A program made the translations under genes and the position numbers. Positions 15,629 through 21,941 of a stretch of DNA of 21,941 nt are shown here, in pieces. How positions within the stretch are numbered: the first letter of the stretch is position 1; each line of letters starts with the position of its first letter. The stretch is from a virus. The stretch covers positions 1-21,941 of IMG/VR virus record IMGVR_UViG_3300037847_001192; one strand, written 5' to 3'. The notes below the pieces were generated by a model that worked only from the letters and a program-made list of their open reading frames with translations, was not told where the DNA came from and did not search any database.

Positions 15629-16159
15629 TCAACCCCTCACCACACGAACTTGATAAGAGCCAGAACCTCCAAGACAATAAGCGCCAAGATAAGACTGCAG
15701 CCAAGGGTAAACGTCGAATACGTTATTGACAGCTCCAACAGCTTGGCTATCGGTGTTGTACTTGACTTGCAGGTCTCCGAGTTTGACCTCTTCGTATAAC
15801 CCCTTATCGCCGGTAGTCCCTGTAATCGCGTCCGTGTCATTGGCAAGCTCAAACGCTAGTAAATATGTAGCTTTTTTGATGTCGTTTGGAATCGCGGAAC
15901 AAGTTAATTCGACGCGATCGACATGATAATTATTACGAGGCCACTTCAACGCTTGATCGGCATCGCAACGATCACCGTAAAAAACCAACGTGTCGATCCA
16001 GCCTGTTGCTGAAATCAATGCACGATTTTTGTTGTCGTCTGTCTTGTTATCCCACTGCGTACTGCTTGGAACGGTTTCAAAATACGCATCAGCTTCTGCC
16101 AACGTCACATAGCTGTTGGCTGTCGCGCTTTTGAGTGTGGCGTTGATCGTGGCAGCCAT
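15629..16159 (-). CDS. Head-tail adaptor, DnaT-like phage family (176 aa)
   Basis: From the ATG at 16159 (MAATINATLKSATANSYVTL) the protein has 176 residues. NSYVTLAEADAYF, ALISATGWIDTLVFYGDRCD and ALKWPRNNYHVD form the pattern of a phage family usually labelled DnaT-like; these proteins are helical adaptors that bind the portal at the head-tail joint. The label DnaT reflects a distant resemblance and not a role in replication. An upstream in-frame GTG at 16183 would add MGPPYFCL. That codon lies inside the stem of the terminator at 16165-16197, so I reject it. The adaptor gene is the first gene after the terminator that follows the capsid gene. Confidence 0.72.
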   Translation of the reverse strand: MAATINATLKSATANSYVTLAEADAYFETVPSSTQWDNKTDDNKNRALISATGWIDTLVFYGDRCDADQALKWPRNNYHVDRVELTCSAIPNDIKKATYLLAFELANDTDAITGTTGDKGLYEEVKLGDLQVKYNTDSQAVGAVNNVFDVYPWLQSYLGAYCLGGSGSYQVRVVRG

Positions 16160-16164
16160 AAGGC

Positions 16165-16197
16165 AAAAATAAGGTGGCCCCACCTAATGGTAGGGCC
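16165..16197 (-). terminator. Intrinsic terminator after the major capsid gene
   Basis: On the minus strand GGCCCTACC (16197-16189), loop ATTA and GGTGGGGCC (16184-16176) form a 9-bp stem with one U-G pair, followed after three bases by TTATTTTT (16172-16165). It sits between the capsid stop at 16214 and the next start at 16159. It would set capsid mRNA above the downstream connector and tail mRNA. Confidence 0.85.
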
Positions 16198-16213
16198 TTT
16201 GCTCTGATCAAGA

Positions 16214-17293
16214 TCAGATGGTGCTGGTGTCCAGAGGACTGTTAACAGTGAGCTGAACCATAGGGATCAGATCAATGTCATAGGTGGCAGCCCACTTGTT
16301 AGCCGTTGCCAAGTTGGCATTGGTGGGGTTGTCACCAGCATCAGACCACTTAGTACCCATCACGTGATAGGTGCTGTGATAATCCACTGAAAGCACGTCT
16401 TGCTTGGAGAGGACGTTGCGATCAGCTTCAATGCGAAGCTCTTGCTGCACACCTTCAAGGATGGTGCCGGACTTAATCAGATAGCAGTAGAACTCACGCT
16501 GATGGCCAGAAGTACCAGGAGCGACAGTGTTGACTGCAGAGTCAACAACCACACGCATACCAGCAAACTCACCAACTTCACGAGCGCCAATACCGACGCC
16601 ACCGCCACCCCAAGTCACCGCGCCAGAAGCAGCAAGTGCAGAGGTAGAGAAGGTCAGCATTCCTACCTGATACAGGTAGTAAGCGACGGAGGGGTGAACA
16701 ATCAGAGTGTCCAGCTCTTCGCCACGCTCACCCAGTTTGGAACGTGCTTCTGCAACAGTCGCAGCAGTCAGGAAGTTGGCTTCAGCACCACCAGAAGCAG
16801 CAGCCTTACCTTTGTCCAGAGCGTTGCCAGACAGAGCAGTGCCAAACAAACCAGCAAGCTGTGAGAACAGACGTGCGCTGTTCAGCTTGTTGATGGCATC
16901 AGCCAGTTGGTTGCGGATGTGAAGCATTGGATCTTCACCAGCAGCCAAAACTGCAACGTCATCTACGGCATACGCAAAACCGCGATGGCAGATGGTTGCA
17001 ATTTGAGTGCCAGTACCGATCTTCTGAGGAGTCAGATAACCGTTAGAACTGGTACCCCAAGTTGCAGTGCCGTCCATGATCTCCTCAGTTGGAGATACAG
17101 GATTGAACTCAGGGACTTGAATGCGAGTACCGCCAGAACGAGAGTCAAGCAGTGAATTGCGAACAACAGCGCCAGACTTGATGAACAGACTGCGCTCTTT
17201 AATAGCCTCAGACACATAAGTGCTGAGATTATTCCTTTTTACGATGTCCGCTAGAAGGACACCGCCGGAATAATTCTGAAATGGTGCGGCCAT
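16214..17293 (-). CDS. Major capsid protein (359 aa)
   Basis: The 359-residue protein (GGVLLADIVKRNNLSTYVSE, SLFIKSGAVVRNSLLDSRSG, then PEFNPVSPTEEIMDGTATWG) has the layout of an HK97-fold capsid protein that is not cleaved: a short N-terminal arm, an early extended loop region, a long helix (DPMLHIRNQLADAINKLNSA) and a C-terminal beta part with LIVHPSVAYYLYQ and FAGMRVVVDSAV. Its place between the scaffold and the connector genes confirms the call. The family may be the group of 'major capsid 13-like' proteins, but I cannot confirm this. It is followed by a strong terminator, which fits with high expression. The ATG has only a weak AAGAA upstream. Confidence 0.9.
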   Translation of the reverse strand: MAAPFQNYSGGVLLADIVKRNNLSTYVSEAIKERSLFIKSGAVVRNSLLDSRSGGTRIQVPEFNPVSPTEEIMDGTATWGTSSNGYLTPQKIGTGTQIATICHRGFAYAVDDVAVLAAGEDPMLHIRNQLADAINKLNSARLFSQLAGLFGTALSGNALDKGKAAASGGAEANFLTAATVAEARSKLGERGEELDTLIVHPSVAYYLYQVGMLTFSTSALAASGAVTWGGGGVGIGAREVGEFAGMRVVVDSAVNTVAPGTSGHQREFYCYLIKSGTILEGVQQELRIEADRNVLSKQDVLSVDYHSTYHVMGTKWSDAGDNPTNANLATANKWAATYDIDLIPMVQLTVNSPLDTSTI

Positions 17294-17357
17294 TTCTTAT
17301 TCAGGGATAACGTTTGCGGGTTTCAAGTCACAGACTCGAAGTGGTGTCCCACAGGGA

Positions 17358-18062
17358 CTATTTACCAGCCTCTCTCTTGAGCACAGCTGCAAGATCAGGG
17401 TCAGTAGCTTCCAAAGCCATTTGCTTTGTTAAGTTAATACTACCGTCTAGCCAAGGATTTGCGACACCTGCTGCACCCGCAGTGCCTACCGAAGGCTTAG
17501 CTCCCATTCCAGCTTGTGTGCTTGGCTTGAAATGATGCTCAAAACCTGAGCCAGGATTTTTCAACTTGGCCAGGTAAACACCAAGATCTTGCTCAACACC
17601 ACCATCAAGCACCTTGACTGCACCAGTCTCAGATTTTTTTAGGTTGCTTTGAACCAGTTGCAGCATTTGTTCTGCGTTGATTGCTCCAGCCTGGCTAATG
17701 GCTGACAATGCAGAGTTTTTCATTGCAGCAGTTTCATTAGAAGTCCGAAGATCTTCTAGCTGACGTTGCAATTCAACAATTTTTTGCTCCTTATCTTGAG
17801 CAGTTTTGTTGGCTTCCTCCCAAAGATCTTTCCATTGACCTTGATCTTCCAACGTCTTTTTACGTTGATCGTCTTGTTTTTTGTAGACCTCGTCTAACTT
17901 GCTTTTAATGCCTTGAAACTTTTCTTCAGCTTCAGAGGCACGTTGCTGGAGCGCTTGAATTTGCTGTTCGTAAGCAGAAACATCGACAGCAGGAGTTTCA
18001 GTCGCAGCCACAGGCTGTTCAGGCGACGCCACAGGCGTTTCCTGGATGACTTGTTCTTCCAT
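17358..18062 (-). CDS. Scaffolding protein (234 aa)
   Basis: The 234-residue acidic protein has a Pro/Thr/Val-rich disordered N-terminus and a long coiled coil from about 30 to 110 (YEQQIQALQQRASEAEEKFQ, DKEQKIVELQRQLEDLRTSN). A short helical, Gly-rich C-terminal region ends in EATDPDLAAVLKREAGK. This is the usual plan of phage scaffold proteins of the gp20 type, with a basic or helical end that binds the capsid protein. It lies directly before the major capsid gene. A 5-bp hairpin (17346-17358) overlaps its stop codon but has no T-tract. Confidence 0.82.
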   Translation of the reverse strand: MEEQVIQETPVASPEQPVAATETPAVDVSAYEQQIQALQQRASEAEEKFQGIKSKLDEVYKKQDDQRKKTLEDQGQWKDLWEEANKTAQDKEQKIVELQRQLEDLRTSNETAAMKNSALSAISQAGAINAEQMLQLVQSNLKKSETGAVKVLDGGVEQDLGVYLAKLKNPGSGFEHHFKPSTQAGMGAKPSVGTAGAAGVANPWLDGSINLTKQMALEATDPDLAAVLKREAGK

Positions 18063-18076
18063 TGTAAGAAGTGAAT

Positions 18077-18184
18077 TTACTCGTCTACTTTACTAGACTT
18101 TGTTTTTTTAGTTGCAGTCTTTTTGGCAGCTGCAGACTTGTCTTCTTTTTTAGGAGGATTGATCTCCTCAAAACGCAGTCCCAT
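18077..18184 (-). CDS. Small lysine-rich ORF between portal and scaffold (35 aa)
   Basis: An ATG at 18184 opens a 35-codon frame ending in TAA at 18079-18077. The product, MGLRFEEINPPKKEDKSAAA followed by KKTATKKTKSSKVDE, is rich in lysine (9 of 35) and contains no hydrophobic core, so it would be unfolded alone. It fills most of the 136-base gap between portal and scaffold in an operon that otherwise leaves almost no gaps, which favours a real gene. No clear ribosome site precedes it, and I recognise no family. It could be a decoration, scaffold-helper or DNA-contact peptide; this is a guess. Confidence 0.5.
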   Translation of the reverse strand: MGLRFEEINPPKKEDKSAAAKKTATKKTKSSKVDE

Positions 18185-18198
18185 GACGGCAAAAGCTA

Positions 18199-19650
18199 TT
18201 ACTCGCCTACTGTAACGCTCTCTTGGGACTCTGCCGCTGTAGGCAAAATTTCGCCTTGAACCAGCATCTCGCGGAACTCCTCGCGATCAATAATGTTGCC
18301 TTCAAACAGCTGAGCCATTGCTGCAATGTCTTGCCCGATAAGACGTTGAAGGTCGAAGTCACGACTAATTTTGACCTGAGGTGGCTCAATACCTAAGTAA
18401 TTAGCAGCTAGGTTGTAAGACTTCTGCAAGCCTGACTCCAAATCCATTGAAACCATTGCCAACATTGAATTTGTGTCGATACGATCTAAACGTCGTGCAT
18501 CAGCAGATTCCGCTACAAATTTTTGCTGGCTAAGCGTACTAAGGCCCAATGACGCCATTTGCTGCTGTAACTCTTGGATTTCCGCAGATTGCGCTTCAAA
18601 AGCGCTAGCGGCAGGTTCCACGTAATAGACCTTGTTTCCCGGCTGTGTCGCCATCGCATAGTTCACACTGATCGCCATATCCTTAGTCTGATCGTCCCAG
18701 CCCTCAAGGACCAGCATTGGCTGGCTCGCAATATGCAAGCTATGAATTAAATCAGCCTGACGCTGGAAGTGAGCCAGATTTAAATGAGCAATGTCCAGTA
18801 ATGGTGGACGACTGGTCATTGTGTCGGTTTTGTTCGCGTAGACCGTGACCAGGGGGATTTGTTCAAGTGAATACGGTCCAGATTCAATAAGTTCAAACTC
18901 CGCTGTAGCGTCGGATTGATCGAACGAAGAGGGATATGGAAAATTCCCTTGCATCTCTTTTTTCTGCTGCTCTTGTCGATAGACGCGATAACGACCTGGT
19001 TCAATGACACGAATTTGGTCATAAACTTTTTCTCCAAACTCTCCGTCAGGAACAACGGCTTTTTCGCCAATACGAACTTGCGTTAAGTTGCCATAATTAG
19101 ATTCACGATCTAAACGCCATCCATAAACTTTCGTTGGATCAACTTCAATCCAGTATGGACGACGATTTAATGCACGCTCTTCTGCAAGACTTTTGGCGTT
19201 TGTTGGTGCGGGAAAATCAACCAAGGTATGGCAATGACCATAGGTCAATGCACACATGACAAGACGACGTGCATATTCGTCTAAATCTGATCCGCAACCA
19301 TCAACATCTTTGTTGAAAACTTCAGTCCAATATGAATCGCCTTCAATGCTGATCGGCTTACGCAGAATCAATCCGGCGGCACCAGAGATCAATCGCTGCG
19401 TATAAGGCGTAAAAACAGCACGGTTGACACGCGCTAAATACGCTGAATAGTCCTCACGAGGCTCTAGCGGCAGGAATGCCTCGCAATTCTCACGCAGATA
19501 CTCTGTGCCGGAAACCACGGCTTTCATGTTTTCCCAGCCTTTCATTTGATCGATCACCGCACGGGTGCGAACAAATGGACTGTCAACTTTTCCTAAGTAG
19601 GAAGAACTGACTAAATGTGTCCTGACTGAGCCCGGAACAGAGTACGTCAT
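18199..19650 (-). CDS. Portal protein, DUF4055-like (483 aa)
   Basis: The 483-residue protein contains features of the DUF4055 group of portals: TRAVIDQMKGWENMKAVVSG, YLRENCEAFLPLEPREDYSA, an AVFTPYTQRLISGAAGLILR segment near residues 80-100, RPYWIEVDPTKVYGWRL, and LEQIPLVTVYANKTDTMTSR before the helical wing and tunnel region (LLDIAHLNLAHFQRQADLIH). Portals form a dodecameric ring at one capsid vertex through which terminase moves DNA. The long helix near 360-385 (IQELQQQMASLGLSTLSQQK) and the acidic C-terminus follow the usual portal plan. The length is typical. Order terminase-small genes-portal-scaffold-capsid supports the call. Start and preceding stop form TGACATG. Confidence 0.87.
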   Translation of the reverse strand: MTYSVPGSVRTHLVSSSYLGKVDSPFVRTRAVIDQMKGWENMKAVVSGTEYLRENCEAFLPLEPREDYSAYLARVNRAVFTPYTQRLISGAAGLILRKPISIEGDSYWTEVFNKDVDGCGSDLDEYARRLVMCALTYGHCHTLVDFPAPTNAKSLAEERALNRRPYWIEVDPTKVYGWRLDRESNYGNLTQVRIGEKAVVPDGEFGEKVYDQIRVIEPGRYRVYRQEQQKKEMQGNFPYPSSFDQSDATAEFELIESGPYSLEQIPLVTVYANKTDTMTSRPPLLDIAHLNLAHFQRQADLIHSLHIASQPMLVLEGWDDQTKDMAISVNYAMATQPGNKVYYVEPAASAFEAQSAEIQELQQQMASLGLSTLSQQKFVAESADARRLDRIDTNSMLAMVSMDLESGLQKSYNLAANYLGIEPPQVKISRDFDLQRLIGQDIAAMAQLFEGNIIDREEFREMLVQGEILPTAAESQESVTVGE

Positions 19651-19651
19651 G

Positions 19652-19936
19652 TCACCATTTTACCTTGTTAGCCCAGTACGCGGCACTCATCTTGCCCTTA
19701 GCAATGTTTTTGGCATGTCGCGCCTTAAAACTAGCTCGCTTATCCTTCATTGCTTGGCTTTCACCGGCTTTTGGTTTGCCAGCAGTCTTTGCCCCTTGCT
19801 CGCCAAAACGAATCAATTTCACTTGATCGCCTTGCTTAGCCAAGACAACATGACTTTTTTTTGGATGGCCTGGCGTCCTTTTGGGCTTATTAAACCCATC
19901 CAACCCATGACGCTCTAATCGTGGATCTTTGGCCAT
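19652..19936 (-). CDS. Small basic phage protein (94 aa), conserved, function unknown
   Basis: The 94-residue protein is very basic (24 Lys/Arg against 7 Asp/Glu). RTPGHPKKSHVVLAKQGDQV, KLIRFGEQGAKTAGKPKAGE and RASFKARHAKNIAKGKMSAA followed by YWANKVKW are a pattern I recall from many marine phages (a DUF6321-like group; the exact family name is from memory). Such proteins have been found beside terminase or structural genes, but their role is not known. The C-terminal half with its many Lys and Arg and final aromatic residues could bind nucleic acid. The gene starts inside the stop codon of the preceding basic protein (TAATG) and ends one base before the portal ATG. Confidence 0.72.
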   Translation of the reverse strand: MAKDPRLERHGLDGFNKPKRTPGHPKKSHVVLAKQGDQVKLIRFGEQGAKTAGKPKAGESQAMKDKRASFKARHAKNIAKGKMSAAYWANKVKW

Positions 19937-20151
19937 TACTTTTTAGCTTTTGGCTTGCGTTTCTTTGCAGTTTTTGCTGCGTCCTTAAAGTTTTTTGCTG
20001 TTGGAGCGCCAGGATCGCCTGCTTTCCTCATCTTTTCGCCAGAACCGGCCTTGATTCGACGCTTTTTTGCCGCAATATTGGCATATAAACCTTTTTTCTT
20101 CTTGGCAGGACGGCCTTTCTTGCTGCCATAGGTGCCGGAGCCTTGGGGCAT
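19936..20151 (-). CDS. Small, highly basic phage protein (71 aa)
   Basis: Of 71 residues 25 are Lys or Arg and only 3 are acidic. The N-terminus MPQGSGTYGSKKGRPAKKKK followed by LYANIAAKKRRIKAGSG is a pattern I have met in small phage proteins near terminase genes, and the end is a run of Ala/Lys (AAKTAKKRKPKAKK). The sequence is low in complexity and probably unfolded without a partner. DNA or RNA binding, for instance in packaging or genome condensation, is a natural guess but is not shown. It overlaps the next gene by one base and follows the zinc-ribbon gene after 24 bases. Confidence 0.7.
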   Translation of the reverse strand: MPQGSGTYGSKKGRPAKKKKGLYANIAAKKRRIKAGSGEKMRKAGDPGAPTAKNFKDAAKTAKKRKPKAKK

Positions 20152-20175
20152 AACAAAAATTAGCGTTGACCTATC

Positions 20176-20430
20176 TTAATTGATTTTAGACACGTATTCC
20201 ACCTTCACACGACGCCTCATTCCGTCTGGTGTCGTCCATTTTGGAAATATCACACGGATTGATGGGTCAAGCTCCTCCTCCGCTGATTGAACAGTCTTCC
20301 ATCGATAACCACACTCCTGACAAACTCTCTCCCGAATACACTCGTTAAGTTGCGACGTATAACGCCCCAATACACGGGACTCCACAGAGTCGCACTTTGG
20401 GCACAATGGCGAGTTAGACGCTCGAAACAT
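20176..20430 (-). CDS. Zinc-ribbon protein, NrdR/Ogr-like cysteine pattern (84 aa)
   Basis: The 84-residue protein has CPKC (Cys 10 and 13) and CQEC (Cys 37 and 40), spaced as in a zinc ribbon. ECIRERVCQECGYRWKTVQS is close to the RRR.C..C..RFTTYE segment of the NrdR repressor, but the ATP-cone domain that follows in NrdR is missing and the protein ends after 44 more residues (DPSIRVIFPKWTTPDGMRRR). The overall plan CP.C...R..RY...E...Q.C also recalls Ogr/Delta proteins, which activate late genes of P2-like phages. A role as DNA-binding transcription factor or as packaging helper is therefore possible; neither is proved. It starts two bases after the terL stop codon and is surely co-transcribed with terL. 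Confidence 0.7.
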   Translation of the reverse strand: MFRASNSPLCPKCDSVESRVLGRYTSQLNECIRERVCQECGYRWKTVQSAEEELDPSIRVIFPKWTTPDGMRRRVKVEYVSKIN

Positions 20431-20432
20431 CC

Positions 20433-21686
20433 TTAATACAGGCGGTAAGTCGTAGTTCCCATGGCCTCTGGTTTGGCCAAGTTGAACTGCTGCAATACAA
20501 GATAGCCGAAAGCGTCGAACGCATGGTCCACTCCTAAATTTTTGTTAGGCAAACCAGTGCCTGGTGCATACGTCAATGTCCTTAATGACTTGATCAGCTC
20601 CTTACACCTTGGATGAATCTTGACCCTTCGCGTTCCAGAAGCATCCATTAGACCGGTGTTGACAGCTGTAATCTTGTCTCGGATTTTCCACGGTGATCTA
20701 GGGCTTTGAACCGTGAAACCGCTACGTCGCAAAATTGCGTGGTCTGTCACGCCAACACCACTTGTCTTTCTTGCACCACCAGTTGGGTCAGGACATGCAA
20801 TAACCCTGCGATCTACTCCATATCGTCGTGTGACCTCATCCGCAAAATCCCATGTCGTTGCTCCACCTGTCAACGTAATTTCGTCAAAGACATAAAGCGT
20901 GTCAGAATCTTTGACCGCACAAATGCCACTCATTGGATCAACGTTAAAATCCACGCCCAATAGCAATGGTTGAATTGATATATCCTTCGCTTCGGTCGAA
21001 ATATTGTCGTCTGAAAAGCTGATTGCAACCAAACCAGTTAAGTTCTCAAAGGACGCTTCAAACTCCTGGCGGAACGTGCGCGTATCAAGTTGAGCGCGGG
21101 CTGCTTCAACCTCATGCTTACTGACATTTCCTCCTTCAATCGTTGTATAACTCCACCTTTGCCACTCTTTTGTCTCATCCTCTGGCACATAACACCACAA
21201 ATCATAAAACCAACTCGCAGTGCCGTCTGGGGTTGAAATAAATAGTGCCCAGCCTTCCTTATCCGCTAAAGCTGGTCGAATTACCTCAAACCATACCTCC
21301 GCATCCATAAATGCAGCCTCATCCAACACCACACCACTTAAACTTCGACCCCTTAATGCCATCGCGTTCTCAGTACCCTTCAATTCAATCGTTGAACCGT
21401 TCACAAGCTCAATCCGAAGGTCTGTTTCGTTCTTAGTCTTGATCCATACCCTCGGTACCAACTTCTTTAATGCTCTCCAGGCAATGTCCTTTGCCATTCG
21501 ATACGTCGGAGCACAATAAAAAAACGTCTCCCCTGGTCTGTCAATCGCTCCACGTAACAACTCAACGCATGACAAATACGATTTCCCAAACCTGCGTCCC
21601 GCTACTAATACTCGGAAACGCTTTTCACTTGAAAAAACTTGCCCCTGTGCCCATCGAAGGCTAACGGGTTCGGAATTTTGACTCAT
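20433..21686 (-). CDS. terL: Terminase large subunit
   Basis: The protein has all parts of a terminase motor. Numbered from the in-frame GTG at 21695, they are: Walker A AGRRFGKS at 32-39, the Walker B strand GVVLDEA at 121-127 with Asp 125 and Glu 126, and STP at 154-156. The RNase H-like nuclease follows, with Asp 249 in LGVDFNVDPMSG, Asp 303 in CPDPTGGA and Asp 390/394 in VDHAFDAFGY. It uses ATP to pump DNA into the procapsid through the portal and cuts the concatemer. I choose ATG 21686 (MSQNSEPV, 417 residues) over GTG 21695 (420). It is the first gene of the leftward operon. Packaging type (cos or headful) cannot be decided from the sequence. Confidence 0.95.
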   Translation of the reverse strand: MSQNSEPVSLRWAQGQVFSSEKRFRVLVAGRRFGKSYLSCVELLRGAIDRPGETFFYCAPTYRMAKDIAWRALKKLVPRVWIKTKNETDLRIELVNGSTIELKGTENAMALRGRSLSGVVLDEAAFMDAEVWFEVIRPALADKEGWALFISTPDGTASWFYDLWCYVPEDETKEWQRWSYTTIEGGNVSKHEVEAARAQLDTRTFRQEFEASFENLTGLVAISFSDDNISTEAKDISIQPLLLGVDFNVDPMSGICAVKDSDTLYVFDEITLTGGATTWDFADEVTRRYGVDRRVIACPDPTGGARKTSGVGVTDHAILRRSGFTVQSPRSPWKIRDKITAVNTGLMDASGTRRVKIHPRCKELIKSLRTLTYAPGTGLPNKNLGVDHAFDAFGYLVLQQFNLAKPEAMGTTTYRLY

Positions 21687-21783
21687 GCCGTTCACATTAC
21701 ACAGCTTTTTGACCCCTACCCCCCTCTAAACGTGCCAGAAAGCATCATGGACGGTTATTATCGTGAAAACGGTCGATAGGTTA
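21687..21783. promoter_or_regulatory. Divergent intergenic region between terL and the plus-strand gene
   Basis: These 97 bases separate two genes read in opposite directions, so at least one promoter for each is expected here or close by. The plus strand has TATTAT at 21756-21761, a good -10 candidate for the rightward gene, but no matching -35. The leftward strand has TGTAAT just before terL, also without a -35. A C-rich run (CCCCTACCCCCCTC, 21712-21725) separates them. No operator repeat is evident. The boundaries of any promoter are uncertain. Confidence 0.35.
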
Positions 21784-21941
21784 ATGCCTGAACGTCTTAC
21801 GGATCGCACTACTCAAGCGAAAGAAGATCGTATCCGTCGCCTCTATCGTCGACAGCTCGATGGCCTCTCTGCTCGTGCTCTCGTCTATGACCACGCTGAA
21901 AAAGAACAATGCTCAATTAATACCGCTTGGCGTGATTGGGC
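21784..21941 (+). CDS. Partial plus-strand gene, possible HTH protein or small terminase (52 aa visible)
   Basis: An ATG at 21784 (alternative GTG at 21763) opens a frame that runs to the window edge without a stop. All three minus-strand frames over the last 120 or so bases of the window contain stops, so the plus frame is the plausible gene. The visible part (MPERLTDRTTQAKEDRIRRL, then YRRQLDGLSARALVYDHAEK and EQCSINTAWRDW) is helical and basic, and the GLSARALVYDHAE..SINTAW stretch reads like a helix-turn-helix. A small terminase or regulatory protein is possible. It diverges from terL, whereas small terminase genes usually lie on the same strand. The ATG has AGG only three bases upstream. 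Confidence 0.55.
   Translation, partial: MPERLTDRTTQAKEDRIRRLYRRQLDGLSARALVYDHAEKEQCSINTAWRDW

Noticed and set aside
16400-16864. Plus-strand open frame of 154 residues opposite the capsid gene
   Set aside because: The opposite strand encodes the major capsid protein without doubt, and this frame shows only Ser/Arg-rich shadow composition.
17346-17358. Hairpin GTCCC-TGT-GGGAC at the scaffold stop codon
   Set aside because: The stem has only 5 bp and no T-tract on either strand, so I do not call it a terminator.
18128-18170. AGGAG-ATCAATC-CTCCT stem with adjacent A run in the 35-residue ORF
   Set aside because: The stem is short and lies in coding sequence; the A run is on the wrong side for leftward termination, and I see no other support.
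18071-18259. Plus-strand open frame of 62 residues spanning the portal-scaffold gap
   Set aside because: It is rich in Phe and Cys from antisense lysine codons, crosses the portal end and has no context; the minus-strand 35-residue ORF explains the gap better.
1-21941. tRNA genes, CRISPR arrays, insertion sequences, att sites, integrase or lysis genes
   Set aside because: None of the expected signatures was seen; nearly all bases are accounted for by structural genes.

Overview
The window is the packaging, head and tail module of a long-tailed (siphovirus-type) double-stranded DNA phage with a lambda-like tail cluster. From the right edge leftwards, almost everything is read from the minus strand in one tightly packed operon, and most neighbouring genes overlap or touch (TAATG, ATGA and TGACATG junctions). 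I see no tRNA, rRNA, CRISPR array, insertion sequence or integrase. The host cannot be read from the sequence. The fibre proteins carry motifs I remember mainly from marine cyanophages (SERMRIDSSGRLLVGTTS-type repeats, an AWDANYVYVCVASNTWKR tail end, an EQLNRM...ARGDLL C-terminal domain). Shine-Dalgarno sites are mostly weak, which also fits. A marine picocyanobacterial siphovirus or a close relative is therefore my tentative placement.

Right end (about 18.2-21.9 kb): a large terminase (terL) starts the leftward operon. It is followed by a four-cysteine zinc-ribbon protein, two very basic small proteins and a DUF4055-type portal. Diverging from terL on the plus strand is the start of another gene that runs off the window and could encode a small terminase or other DNA-binding protein.

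Head (14.2-18.2 kb): a 35-residue lysine-rich small ORF, a coiled-coil scaffold, the major capsid protein, and then four small connector proteins (DnaT-like adaptor, putative head closure, HK97 gp10-like protein, tail terminator). No prohead protease is seen. A strong intrinsic terminator follows the capsid gene.

Tail (3.4-14.2 kb): the tail tube protein is followed by a second terminator. Next comes the lambda G/GT pair of tail assembly chaperones, joined by a clear programmed -1 frameshift signal (CCCAAAA, 6-nt spacer, 7-bp stem-loop). Then follow the tape measure protein, minor tail proteins M-like and L-like (iron-sulphur cysteines), a lambda K homologue split into separate JAB and NlpC/P60 genes, an enlarged I-like protein, and the 1187-residue J-like central tip protein. 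The order tube-G-GT-tape-M-L-K-I-J is that of lambda, apart from the absence of a separate H/L spacing gene.

Left end (1-3.4 kb): three consecutive fibre or appendage genes share a small motif module, and the two leftmost also share a 17-nt exact DNA match. The leftmost is cut by the window edge. No intergenic stretch exceeds 300 bases. The most useful observations are the G/GT recoding signal with its hidden T reading frame, the terminators placed directly after the two most abundant structural genes, a plus-strand terminator-like hairpin inside the L-like gene, the zinc-ribbon protein beside terL, and the shared fibre module. I did not find a wholly new type of system.
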